Positions 6,030-12,351 of a stretch of 13,182 bases of DNA are shown here, piece by piece. The notes below the pieces were generated by a model that was not told the DNA's origin, searched no databases, and was given only the letters and a program-made list of their open reading frames with translations. This DNA is from Bacteroidales bacterium UBA1217 (GTDB taxonomy: Bacteria; Bacteroidota; Bacteroidia; Bacteroidales; P3): contig DBXH01000046.1 of NCBI GenBank assembly GCA_002309335.1, forward strand, positions 1-13,182, given 5' to 3'. Within the stretch, counting starts at the first letter, position 1, and each line of letters opens with the position of its first letter. The position numbers and the translations under genes were made by a program.

Positions 6030-6413
6030 ATGAATATGAAGAAAATAAGGTTTATTCTTCCTGTCGTAATGGCGGCGGTGACAGCGCTGATGCTGTCGGG
6101 ATGCGAAGAGGACGAGTACGTCCTTAATATAGAAAAGGGTAAGTTCGTGGTGTTGGAAGAACCCTACCAGCACCCGTATGCTTCCGATATTACCATCAAA
6201 GCTGTCATACTTGTAGAAGGGGAGGCTTTGCCACATCGAGGCAGACTGATAACGCCTTATTGCATATCGGGGCATATTCCAGTTGGATATAATGCCGGTG
6301 ACACAACGCTTGTTAAGGCTAAATTTAAGGAAATATACCCTAAGGGTCCCACGTTTGCGATAGCTGGCAATGTTACAGTATATAAACTTATGAAAATAGA
6401 AAGGATAAAGTAA
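6030..6413 (+). CDS. Small lipoprotein of the divergent ECF-linked operon
   Basis: From the ATG at 6030 the product is 127 residues. The reading frame is open further upstream, but that part crosses the divergent promoter region; this start is chosen because a lipoprotein signal follows at once. MNMKKIRF, a hydrophobic core and the lipobox LSGC place the lipidated cysteine at residue 25. EEDE right after it suggests surface export. The mature part has strand-like segments (GKFVVLEE, DITIKAVILVEGEAL, TFAIAGNVTVYKLMKI) and only one further cysteine. It resembles small NigD-like or single-domain beta lipoproteins only loosely, so function is unknown. Its TAA stop overlaps the next ATG (TAATG at 6411-6415), which implies translational coupling. 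Confidence 0.8.
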   Translation: MNMKKIRFILPVVMAAVTALMLSGCEEDEYVLNIEKGKFVVLEEPYQHPYASDITIKAVILVEGEALPHRGRLITPYCISGHIPVGYNAGDTTLVKAKFKEIYPKGPTFAIAGNVTVYKLMKIERIK

Positions 6414-7168
6414 TGAAAAAGTTGTTTCATATCATTCTTATGCTGAGTCTTACGCTCACGGCATGTAAAAAAGACAAAACCGATCTGCATTTCGACTACG
6501 ATGGCCCTTGCCATTGCGGTGTCGAGAACCCGCTTGAGGACTTGGAGTGGCTGCACAATACGGCGGAAGAGTTCGAATCAATGCGCGACAAACAATGGGC
6601 AAGCATTTCCATCTGCACCTACGACTCTACCAAGCAGGGCTTTATCGTCAACCCCTGTGTGAATTGCGACGATGGTATGCAGTCGTTTTTCGATTGCGGA
6701 GGCAATATGTTGGGCAATCTGGGGGGCTTTGCCGGCATACCATTGTCCACCTACAATATAATTCCTGCCAGTGTACGCGAGATATACCGCAACTATCCCG
6801 ATACGGCGGCCACTCTCGTCAATAAACGCTGGCAACTGAAGCGCTTTTTTGACCGTGAGACTTGGACAGGGGAAATCCCTATGCAAGGCAACAACCCCAT
6901 CCATTTCTGGCTGTACTTCCGTAACGATAACACTGTGGAAGGCGGTGGCGTCAACCAACTTAACGGCAGTTACGCTTTTTATGAGCAAGACCACATTTAT
7001 ATCAATATCGGGACCACTACAGAAATATATGATGCTACAGGTTGGGAGGAACGTATGGTCAATGCCCTGAACGACGCCACAATATGCGATGTAGAGTATT
7101 ATGGAAGAACAATGCGCATCTATTATGATTTGAACCGCAAATATATGGATTTCGTCAGGGTGGATTGA
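6413..7168 (+). CDS. Lipoprotein with Cys-rich N-terminal region and META/HslJ-like C-terminal domain
   Basis: This 251-residue protein has a lipobox LTAC with lipidated Cys18, followed by KKDK. Residues 33-95 form a cysteine-rich part with six Cys (33, 35, 68, 82, 85, 95), including CHCG and CVNC, and the segment NPLEDLEWL, which I recognise from other Bacteroidales lipoproteins. Residues about 136-251 look like a META/HslJ domain: VNKRWQLKRFF, then IHFWLYFRNDNTVEGGGVNQLNGSYAF, matching the family pattern of a Trp strand followed by GxN...GSY. META proteins in other bacteria are linked to heat or envelope stress; the role here is not known. The ATG overlaps the stop of the preceding lipoprotein gene, so both depend on the plus-facing ECF-like promoter. 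Confidence 0.8.
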   Translation: MKKLFHIILMLSLTLTACKKDKTDLHFDYDGPCHCGVENPLEDLEWLHNTAEEFESMRDKQWASISICTYDSTKQGFIVNPCVNCDDGMQSFFDCGGNMLGNLGGFAGIPLSTYNIIPASVREIYRNYPDTAATLVNKRWQLKRFFDRETWTGEIPMQGNNPIHFWLYFRNDNTVEGGGVNQLNGSYAFYEQDHIYINIGTTTEIYDATGWEERMVNALNDATICDVEYYGRTMRIYYDLNRKYMDFVRVD

Positions 7169-7205
7169 TAAATATTTTGTCAGAATAAAATATTTTACTA
7201 TTTTT

Positions 7206-7239
7206 GTTGCGTCATTTCAAAAGTGTGAAATGACGCAAC
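7206..7239 (+). terminator. Perfect 14-bp hairpin after the META lipoprotein
   Basis: GTTGCGTCATTTCA (7206-7219) pairs with TGAAATGACGCAAC (7226-7239) around a six-base loop. It is 38 bases after the stop and just before the hydG-operon promoter, so transcription termination is the likely role. The base run after the stem (TTATTG) is a poor U-tract, so it may instead be a weak terminator or a 3'-end-stabilising hairpin. Confidence 0.6.
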
Positions 7240-7241
7240 TT

Positions 7242-7272
7242 ATTGTATGTCTGACCCAAAAGCGTAATTTTG
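7242..7272 (+). promoter_or_regulatory. House-keeping promoter of the TM1266-hydG operon
   Basis: ATTG (7242-7245) and TAATTTTG (7265-7272) are separated by 19 bases. The second matches the Bacteroidales -7 consensus TAnnTTTG completely, and the first matches the -33 TTTG at three of four positions with the expected spacing. Transcription would start near 7279, leaving a leader of about 42 bases. Confidence 0.7.
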
Positions 7273-7287
7273 CCTGCGCTCAAAAAC

Positions 7288-7310
7288 GGCTCTTCGCGAG
7301 CCACAGGCTC
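7288..7310 (+). promoter_or_regulatory. Leader hairpin with competing pairing partner
   Basis: GGCTC (7288-7292) can pair with GAGCC (7298-7302) over TTCGC. The same GAGCC can instead pair with a second GGCTC (7306-7310) over a three-base ACA loop. The element sits in the predicted short leader, ending ten bases before the ATG at 7321. Mutually exclusive hairpins this near a start codon could affect ribosome access, but both stems are only 5 bp. Confidence 0.3.
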
Positions 7311-7320
7311 TTGAACCCTG

Positions 7321-7569
7321 ATGGATAAGAGAATAGGAACAATAACAATATTAGTGACCGACCGTAGTATGTCGGCACAGATTAATCCGATTATTTCCGA
7401 TTATTCCGACATTATTTTATGTCGCCAAGGTCTGCCTTTTCAGCAGCGCACCGTGGCGGTGATATCGCTTATTGTCGAAGGCAGCGTCGACCGCATCAAC
7501 GCCCTTACTGGACGTCTGGGGCGCATTGTCGGCGTTGAGACAAAGGCTGTAGTAACCAAAGCAAGTTGA
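7321..7569 (+). CDS. TM1266-type iron-only hydrogenase system regulator (ACT-like)
   Basis: The 82-residue product fits the small ACT-like family named after TM1266 and annotated as iron-only hydrogenase system regulator. The order is an N-terminal strand (RIGTITILVTD), a central IIRQ-like segment here reading IILCRQGLPFQQRTVAVISLIVEG, and a last strand GVETKAVVTKAS. ACT-like proteins usually dimerise and bind small ligands, but neither ligand nor target is known for this family as far as I can say. It lies 27 bases before hydG and shares its promoter, which strongly supports the call, since such genes often neighbour [FeFe]-hydrogenase maturases. Confidence 0.85.
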   Translation: MDKRIGTITILVTDRSMSAQINPIISDYSDIILCRQGLPFQQRTVAVISLIVEGSVDRINALTGRLGRIVGVETKAVVTKAS

Positions 7570-7596
7570 AATTATTAATCCATAAAATACAATCTT

Positions 7597-9027
7597 ATGA
7601 GAAATCAGAATTTCATTGATAGAGACAAACTTTACGGTATGCTCGACAACAATGCTCCCACCGAGAGCCAGTTGAACGACATACTTAACAAAGCACGCAA
7701 GCTGAAAGGCCTAAACCTTGAAGATGTAGCAAAACTGCTCAGCGTCGAGGACGAAGCAGGAATCAAGAAAATACTTGATACCGCCGAGTATTGCAAAGAA
7801 GAAATCTATGGCAAGCGCCTGGTGCTCTTTGCCCCAATCTATACGGGTAACGCCTGCGTTAACAACTGTATATATTGTGGTTTCCGTCGTGACAACAAGG
7901 CACTGAAACGCAAGATATTGACCCTCGATGAGATTGAGACCGAGACGCTCCATCTGCTCCGTATGGGTCACAAGCGCGCCCTTCTCATCTGTGGTGAAAG
8001 CCCACGCAACGACGCCAATTATATGGTTGAAGCCATTCGCCGCTGCTATGCAGCCAAAGACGAGAAAGGCAGCACCATACGCCGTATCAACGTCGAACTT
8101 GCACCGATGAGCGTTGAAGACTTCGCAAAGCTCAAGGCTGAAAAGATAGGCACTTATGTCTGCTTCCAGGAGACTTATGACCCTGTAGAGTACGCCAAGT
8201 TCCATCCTGCAGGCACGCCAAAGGCCGACTATCTATACCGCCTGACTTGTATGGATCGTGCCCAAGAGGGAGGCATCAACGATGTAGGTCTTGGTGTTCT
8301 CTTTGGCCTTGTGGACTACCGCTTTGAGATATTGGCTCTTATGGAGCACGCACGCCATCTTGAAGAGGACTACGGCTGCGGTCCACACACAGTCAGTTTC
8401 CCGCGTATCGAGCCTGCAGAGGGTACTCCGTTCAGCTTGCCTGAGAACATTCCTCATCCCGTATCGGACAAGGACTTTATGAAGATTATTGCAATCATAC
8501 GTATCGCTATGCCTTATACAGGCATTATTATCTCTACCCGCGAACGTCCCGAAATGCGCGACCAGCTGGTCAAATACGGCGTAAGTCAGATCTCCGCTGC
8601 CAGCGAAACCAATCCTGGCGGCTATGATGAGGATAACAATAGCAGCGAGGCACAGCCCTACCAGAAGACTGGTACCACCGGCGCACAGTTCACACTTGGC
8701 GACCACCGTTCGCTCGACGAGGTTATCAGTATGATGATCGATGGCGGTTATATCCCGAGCTTCTGCACCGGCTGCTACCGCAAAGGCCGTGTGGGTGCCG
8801 ACTTTATGGACTTGGCCAAGCCCGGCCTCATCAAGGAATACTGCAAGCCCAACGCTATGTTCACCTTCCGCGAATATCTTGAGGACTATGCCAGCCCTGA
8901 AACCAAAGCCAAAGGCCTGGCCCTGCTCAAGCAACTGACGCAGACTTTCAGCAAAGAGGAATTGAAGAAAAAGGTGGAGGGCAACCTCTGCAAAATCGGT
9001 GAGGGCGAACGCGACCTTTATTTCTAA
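7597..9027 (+). CDS. hydG: [FeFe] hydrogenase H-cluster radical SAM maturase HydG
   Basis: HydG cleaves tyrosine to p-cresol and supplies the CO and cyanide ligands of the hydrogenase H-cluster as an iron synthon. The 476-residue length fits. The radical SAM cluster motif CVNNCIYC gives Cys87, Cys91 and Cys94, within APIYTGNACVNNCIYCGF. The feature that separates HydG from ThiH is also present: a C-terminal CX2CX22C motif (Cys390, Cys393, Cys416; CTGCYRKGRVG...CKPNA) that holds the auxiliary cluster. All key cysteines are intact, so the enzyme should be functional. It is second in an operon with the TM1266-type regulator. The partners HydE, HydF and the hydrogenase HydA are not in this window and must be encoded elsewhere if the pathway is complete. 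Confidence 0.97.
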   Translation: MRNQNFIDRDKLYGMLDNNAPTESQLNDILNKARKLKGLNLEDVAKLLSVEDEAGIKKILDTAEYCKEEIYGKRLVLFAPIYTGNACVNNCIYCGFRRDNKALKRKILTLDEIETETLHLLRMGHKRALLICGESPRNDANYMVEAIRRCYAAKDEKGSTIRRINVELAPMSVEDFAKLKAEKIGTYVCFQETYDPVEYAKFHPAGTPKADYLYRLTCMDRAQEGGINDVGLGVLFGLVDYRFEILALMEHARHLEEDYGCGPHTVSFPRIEPAEGTPFSLPENIPHPVSDKDFMKIIAIIRIAMPYTGIIISTRERPEMRDQLVKYGVSQISAASETNPGGYDEDNNSSEAQPYQKTGTTGAQFTLGDHRSLDEVISMMIDGGYIPSFCTGCYRKGRVGADFMDLAKPGLIKEYCKPNAMFTFREYLEDYASPETKAKGLALLKQLTQTFSKEELKKKVEGNLCKIGEGERDLYF

Positions 9028-9082
9028 ACTGTTATTATCACATTTGGGGGTGAAAAATTGACGTTTTAATTATGTTTTTCGT

Positions 9083-9111
9083 ATTGCCTGAGAAAAAAAG
9101 AATTATTTTTG
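9083..9111 (+). promoter_or_regulatory. Candidate promoter of the outer-membrane barrel gene
   Basis: TATTTTTG (9104-9111) fully matches the Bacteroidales -7 consensus TAnnTTTG. An ATTG at 9083-9086 could serve as the -33 element, though the 17-base gap is shorter than the usual 19 or so. Start near 9118 would give an A/T-rich leader of about 100 bases. The rest of 9028-9221 shows no gene and no clear hydG terminator. Confidence 0.5.
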
Positions 9112-9221
9112 CAAACGAAAAATGAAACAAATTATACAATAATCCGTATAGTAAAACGTTAATGAATCATAAAAATAACCAATAAAAATAACATTTAAGT
9201 CAAACTAAAATTTTTAAAAAA

Positions 9222-9974
9222 ATGAAAAAAGTATTCCTTACTATCGCAATGGTTGCCTTTGCAATGGCTGCAAATGCACAGTTCGTAATCAGTGGTCAGT
9301 TGGGTTTCAACACCACAGGCGGCAATACCCATTATGAGGCAATTGCGCCCCTTACTACAACTTATGATGTTCCGGCCAACAAATCAACGGACTTCACTTT
9401 TGCTCCTTCGATTGGCTATATGCTGAACGACAATATGCAGGTTGGTGCAAGTCTCATCTATACTATGCGCAGCACCACCAACTATACTGCTGCTCCGTAT
9501 TTTGCAAATTATGAGGCTTGGAATTTGGACAAACAGTCAATGTTTGGCATTGCTCCATATTTCCGCTACTATTTTGCAGAGGCCGGCAATTTTAAGTTCT
9601 TCTGCGAAGCAGAACTTGCTTTCCTCGTAATGCCCAAATCCCATTTCCATTATGTCAATACCACACCTGCTCCTGCAGGATTTGACGATGAAGGTGATGG
9701 CAACATTTCTGCTAGCGTGATTAGCCTTTCAATTACTCCTGGTGTGAACTACAAGTTCAACGACAACTGGTCGGCAGACTGCTACATTGACCTCGCCGGA
9801 TTGGCATTCACCCACACTTCAATGAAGACCTATGCAGGTTTTGGCGCCACCAATCCTGATGAACTTATTACTACCGATGTCGACAACAGCTTTGGACTGA
9901 ATGTTAACGCTGCTCCTCAGACCCTCAACGCTCACCTTGGCAACTTCCGCATTGGTATCAACTTCCACTTTTAA
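9222..9974 (+). CDS. Outer-membrane beta-barrel protein (OmpA/opacity-like fold)
   Basis: The 250-residue product has a clear Sec signal peptide: MKKVFLTIAMVAFAMAANAQ, with cleavage expected after ANA at residue 19. The mature part alternates hydrophobic and polar residues in transmembrane-strand fashion (FVISGQLGFNTTGG, FAPSIGYMLNDNMQVGASLIYTM, FGIAPYFRYYF, ISLSITPGVNYKFNDNW, FRIGINFHF) and ends in Phe, the usual outer-membrane signature. Its size suggests an eight-stranded barrel of the general porin-family/OMP_b-brl type. Substrate or role cannot be told. The gene stands alone with its own promoter and a strong terminator, and the long A-rich leader suggests good expression. Confidence 0.88.
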   Translation: MKKVFLTIAMVAFAMAANAQFVISGQLGFNTTGGNTHYEAIAPLTTTYDVPANKSTDFTFAPSIGYMLNDNMQVGASLIYTMRSTTNYTAAPYFANYEAWNLDKQSMFGIAPYFRYYFAEAGNFKFFCEAELAFLVMPKSHFHYVNTTPAPAGFDDEGDGNISASVISLSITPGVNYKFNDNWSADCYIDLAGLAFTHTSMKTYAGFGATNPDELITTDVDNSFGLNVNAAPQTLNAHLGNFRIGINFHF

Positions 9975-10001
9975 AAAACAGCGGTTATAACCCGCACATT
10001 T

Positions 10002-10046
10002 TATAAGAAAAAGGCATCTGCATTGCGCAGATGCCTTTTTCTTATA
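10002..10046. terminator. Bidirectional terminator between the barrel gene and ispG
   Basis: A perfect 20-bp stem joins 10002-10021 and 10027-10046 over the loop ATTGC. The core is GGCATCTGC/GCAGATGCC, flanked by an A-rich arm on one side and a T-rich arm on the other in both directions, so it can terminate transcription from either strand. The ispG stop codon (10042-10044) lies inside the stem. Confidence 0.92.
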
Positions 10047-11208
10047 GTGTGCTTTCTATTAGTTTTACAAGTTCCTCAACCGCGTCTTTTTGGTCAATGT
10101 TGCGCTTTACAATCTCCTTGCCTTTATAGAGAGTAATCTTGCCGGCACCGCTGCCGACATAGCCATAATCAGCGTCGGCCATCTCTCCTGGACCATTTAC
10201 GATGCATCCCATAACACCAATTTTCACACCTTTAAACCTAGCTGTGGCAGCTTTGATGCGTTGCAGCGCCTCTTGTATATCGTATTGTGTACGGCCGCAC
10301 GAGGGGCAAGCTATATATTCGGGCTGTGTGATGCGCGCACCAACGGCCTGCAGAATGTCGTATGCCACAGGTATTTCAGCCACGGGGTCTTCGGTCAGTG
10401 ATACACGGATGGTGTCGCCAATGCCGTCAATAAGCAATGCACCTATTCCAGCAGCACTCTTCAGTCGACCCTGCATAGCGTCGCCGGCCTCGGTAACTCC
10501 GAGGTGGATGGGGTAGTCCATACCCAACTCTTTCATCTTTTCTACAAACAGCCGTGTGCTTTGCACCATCACTTTTACATTGCTTGCCTTCATCGAGAAC
10601 ACGAGGTTGTTGAAGTCTTGCTTGCGGCATACTTCGGCAAACTCGATGGCCGACTGAGCCATGCCCTCGGCCGAGTTGCCGTAACGGCTCATAATACGTT
10701 CGCTCAGGCTGCCGTGGTTAGTTCCGATGCGCATAGCCGTGCCGTGTTTCTTGCAGATTTCAATCAGTCGCGACATCTTGTCGCCTATTTTCTCCAGTTC
10801 CTCGTTATATTCCTGTTGGTACCGTTTTTCTTCACTCTCAGTTCTCCGTTCTCCGTTCTCCGTTCTCCACTTGCCTGTGTTGCGGTCGGTGTAGTTGCCG
10901 GGATTGACGCGCACTTTCTCGACGATAGCTGCCGCTGTTTCAGCTGCCAGCGGATTGAAATGGATGTCGGCCACCAGCGGCACATCGCAGCCTCGGCGCA
11001 GCAACTCCTCTTTGATGCGGCCTAAGTTTTCTGCGGCCTTGACATCAGGAGCCGTGATGCGTACCAGCTCGCAGCCAGCCTCGACCATTCTAATTGTTTG
11101 CTCCACGGTGGCCTTGGTGTTCATCGTGTCGGTGTTAGTCATCGACTGGACACGCACTGGGGCGCCTCCGCCCATTGTGAGGTTTCCTATCTTGATTTGT
11201 CTGCTCAT
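10042..11208 (-). CDS. ispG: 4-hydroxy-3-methylbut-2-enyl diphosphate synthase
   Basis: IspG is the [4Fe-4S] enzyme that reduces methylerythritol cyclodiphosphate to HMBPP in the MEP isoprenoid pathway. The TIM-barrel part has VRVQSMTNTDT (18-28), PLVADIHFNP (77-86), VRVNPGN (99-105), RIGTNHGSLSERIMSRYG and LGVTEAGDA. The cluster ligands are Cys301, Cys304 and Cys335 plus Glu342 (CPSC and GCIVNGPGE). Sequence style matches the Bacteroidota/plant type, which normally carries an extra domain between barrel and cluster domain and is about 600 residues. This one is 388 residues and lacks that insert. A low-complexity stretch at about 111-126 is encoded by a heptanucleotide tandem repeat. The start lies only three bases after the upstream stop, so it is the last gene of a four-gene operon. 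Confidence 0.96.
   Translation of the reverse strand: MSRQIKIGNLTMGGGAPVRVQSMTNTDTMNTKATVEQTIRMVEAGCELVRITAPDVKAAENLGRIKEELLRRGCDVPLVADIHFNPLAAETAAAIVEKVRVNPGNYTDRNTGKWRTENGERRTESEEKRYQQEYNEELEKIGDKMSRLIEICKKHGTAMRIGTNHGSLSERIMSRYGNSAEGMAQSAIEFAEVCRKQDFNNLVFSMKASNVKVMVQSTRLFVEKMKELGMDYPIHLGVTEAGDAMQGRLKSAAGIGALLIDGIGDTIRVSLTEDPVAEIPVAYDILQAVGARITQPEYIACPSCGRTQYDIQEALQRIKAATARFKGVKIGVMGCIVNGPGEMADADYGYVGSGAGKITLYKGKEIVKRNIDQKDAVEELVKLIESTL
10841..10868. repeat. Heptanucleotide tandem repeat inside ispG
   Basis: GTTCTCC is repeated four times without error on the plus strand, or GGAGAAC on the coding strand. It encodes residues 114-123 of IspG (WRTENGERRT). The unit length is not a multiple of three, so gain or loss of one or two copies would shift the ispG reading frame. 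Confidence 0.95.
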
Positions 11209-11211
11209 TGA

Positions 11212-11631
11212 TTATATTTTTTTGAGGTATTCCCAAATTGCGTTCGACGGGTTGCCATTCTCGTACTTGATATGGATGGTTTGACCGACGTGCAGCTTTT
11301 GGAGTATCTTGCGTTCCTGACATAAATCGCCCGTATACACAGAATCCCCCACACGGTATTCGTAATAGACAGGTGTACCCAAACGGTAGATGGGCTTACC
11401 AAACCCGGTGATGACAGCTTCGGTCTCAACAGGATCCTTGTTCACACGGTGTCTTTGAATCTGATTGTATGTGATTTTGCACGGAATCCATATTAGCAAA
11501 CCAGCGAAGACAATTAAGCACAGCCACTGCCAGCCGTTCTGAATCCTTTCGAAGACGGTCTTCGGGGTACGCTTCTTGCCCTTCTTATCCTTTGGCGGAT
11601 AATTGGGTTTACGGTTGATATTGTGCGACAT
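11212..11631 (-). CDS. Single-pass membrane protein with DUF3592-like extracytoplasmic domain
   Basis: The 139-residue product has a strongly basic N-terminus (residues 8-25, many Lys/Arg), one hydrophobic helix at about 35-52, and a C-terminal domain of about 75 residues. That domain has short beta-rich segments (EAVITGFGKPIY, PVYYEYRVGDSVYTGD, VGQTIHIKYENGNPSNAIW). The pattern of a variable strand, a Tyr-rich strand and a final IKYxxxNPxxA segment resembles DUF3592-type small membrane proteins, but this is a loose match. Positive charges before the helix predict the N-terminus in the cytoplasm. It lies 18 bases after the DUF2027-Smr gene and 3 bases before ispG, so it is clearly part of the operon, yet nothing in it explains a link to either neighbour. 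Confidence 0.75.
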   Translation of the reverse strand: MSHNINRKPNYPPKDKKGKKRTPKTVFERIQNGWQWLCLIVFAGLLIWIPCKITYNQIQRHRVNKDPVETEAVITGFGKPIYRLGTPVYYEYRVGDSVYTGDLCQERKILQKLHVGQTIHIKYENGNPSNAIWEYLKKI

Positions 11632-11649
11632 CGATTGTCTTTAGTTATA

Positions 11650-12348
11650 CTATCTAAAATATACCTCCGTTGCGCCGACGCCGTATTTCGACATCGGGGC
11701 TTCGAAGAAGTGGATATTGTCGTATTGTTTCAGTTCCTTGTTGATTTCGTCCTTGAGTATGCCTTTGCCTACACCGTGTATGAAGGTCACTTTTTTCATT
11801 TTGTTGGCAAAAGCGTGATTCATACATAGGCGGAAGTAGTGCATCTGGATTTCGAATGCCTCGTGGGGCGTGAGGTCGGCGGGGCGTTCGGTGAGCATAT
11901 CGATGTGAAGATCCACTTCGGCCTCGCCTGGAGCCACCTGATGCTGTAGCAGAATGTTGTCGGTAAGGCTTTGGGTGTTGTGCTGCTGTATGTTGCTGAG
12001 TTGTTTTTTGAGTTTTGCGATCTGGTCTTTAAGGTTTGCGACTTGGTTCTTGAGCTGTTTGATTTCGTCCTCCGGCGTCATCGGAACGGTGACTTTTGGC
12101 GCCGTGCCCGACAGTCCTGAGGGTAGGGGAGTGCCTTTGCCTTTCAGATGCTCTTCCATCGTGGCATTGAACATCTTGGCAGCTCCCTGCTGGTCGGCCA
12201 TACGTATCAGTTCTTCGGGCTGCATCGGTATGTCGAAGCCGGTGTCGTCTTGTACAAAAATAAAGTCGTCGGTCACTTTGGTGACGATGCCTCCGCCGGT
12301 TTGGTTAAGGAATTTGACTTTATCGCCAGGTTCAAATTTTGATTTCAT
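11650..12348 (-). CDS. DUF2027-type N-terminal domain with C-terminal Smr domain
   Basis: The 232-residue product starts with a small SH3-like segment (GDKVKFLNQTGGGIVTKV, then DDTGFDIPM) typical of Bacteroidota DUF2027 proteins. Residues about 92-122 form a Lys/Leu/Gln-rich coiled coil. The C-terminal Smr domain runs from about 145 to the end, with VDLHIDML (145-152) and the glycine loop FIHGVGKGIL (189-198), the two conserved blocks of MutS2-type Smr nucleases or nucleic-acid-binding modules. Family members I know are longer, with a further domain in the middle; here the coiled coil takes that place. Start at 12348 is three bases after the Mur ligase stop. The role is probably nucleic-acid or ribosome related by analogy to MutS2/Smr, but that is inference. 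Confidence 0.9.
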   Translation of the reverse strand: MKSKFEPGDKVKFLNQTGGGIVTKVTDDFIFVQDDTGFDIPMQPEELIRMADQQGAAKMFNATMEEHLKGKGTPLPSGLSGTAPKVTVPMTPEDEIKQLKNQVANLKDQIAKLKKQLSNIQQHNTQSLTDNILLQHQVAPGEAEVDLHIDMLTERPADLTPHEAFEIQMHYFRLCMNHAFANKMKKVTFIHGVGKGILKDEINKELKQYDNIHFFEAPMSKYGVGATEVYFR

Positions 12349-12351
12349 ATT

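Noticed and set aside
8233..8934. 233-residue open frame opposite hydG
   Set aside because: It is antisense to the intact hydG, whose cysteine motifs confirm the coding strand; the antisense translation has no domain or start context.
10504..11025. 173-residue open frame opposite ispG
   Set aside because: It is a shadow of ispG; the repeat region also keeps this frame open by chance.
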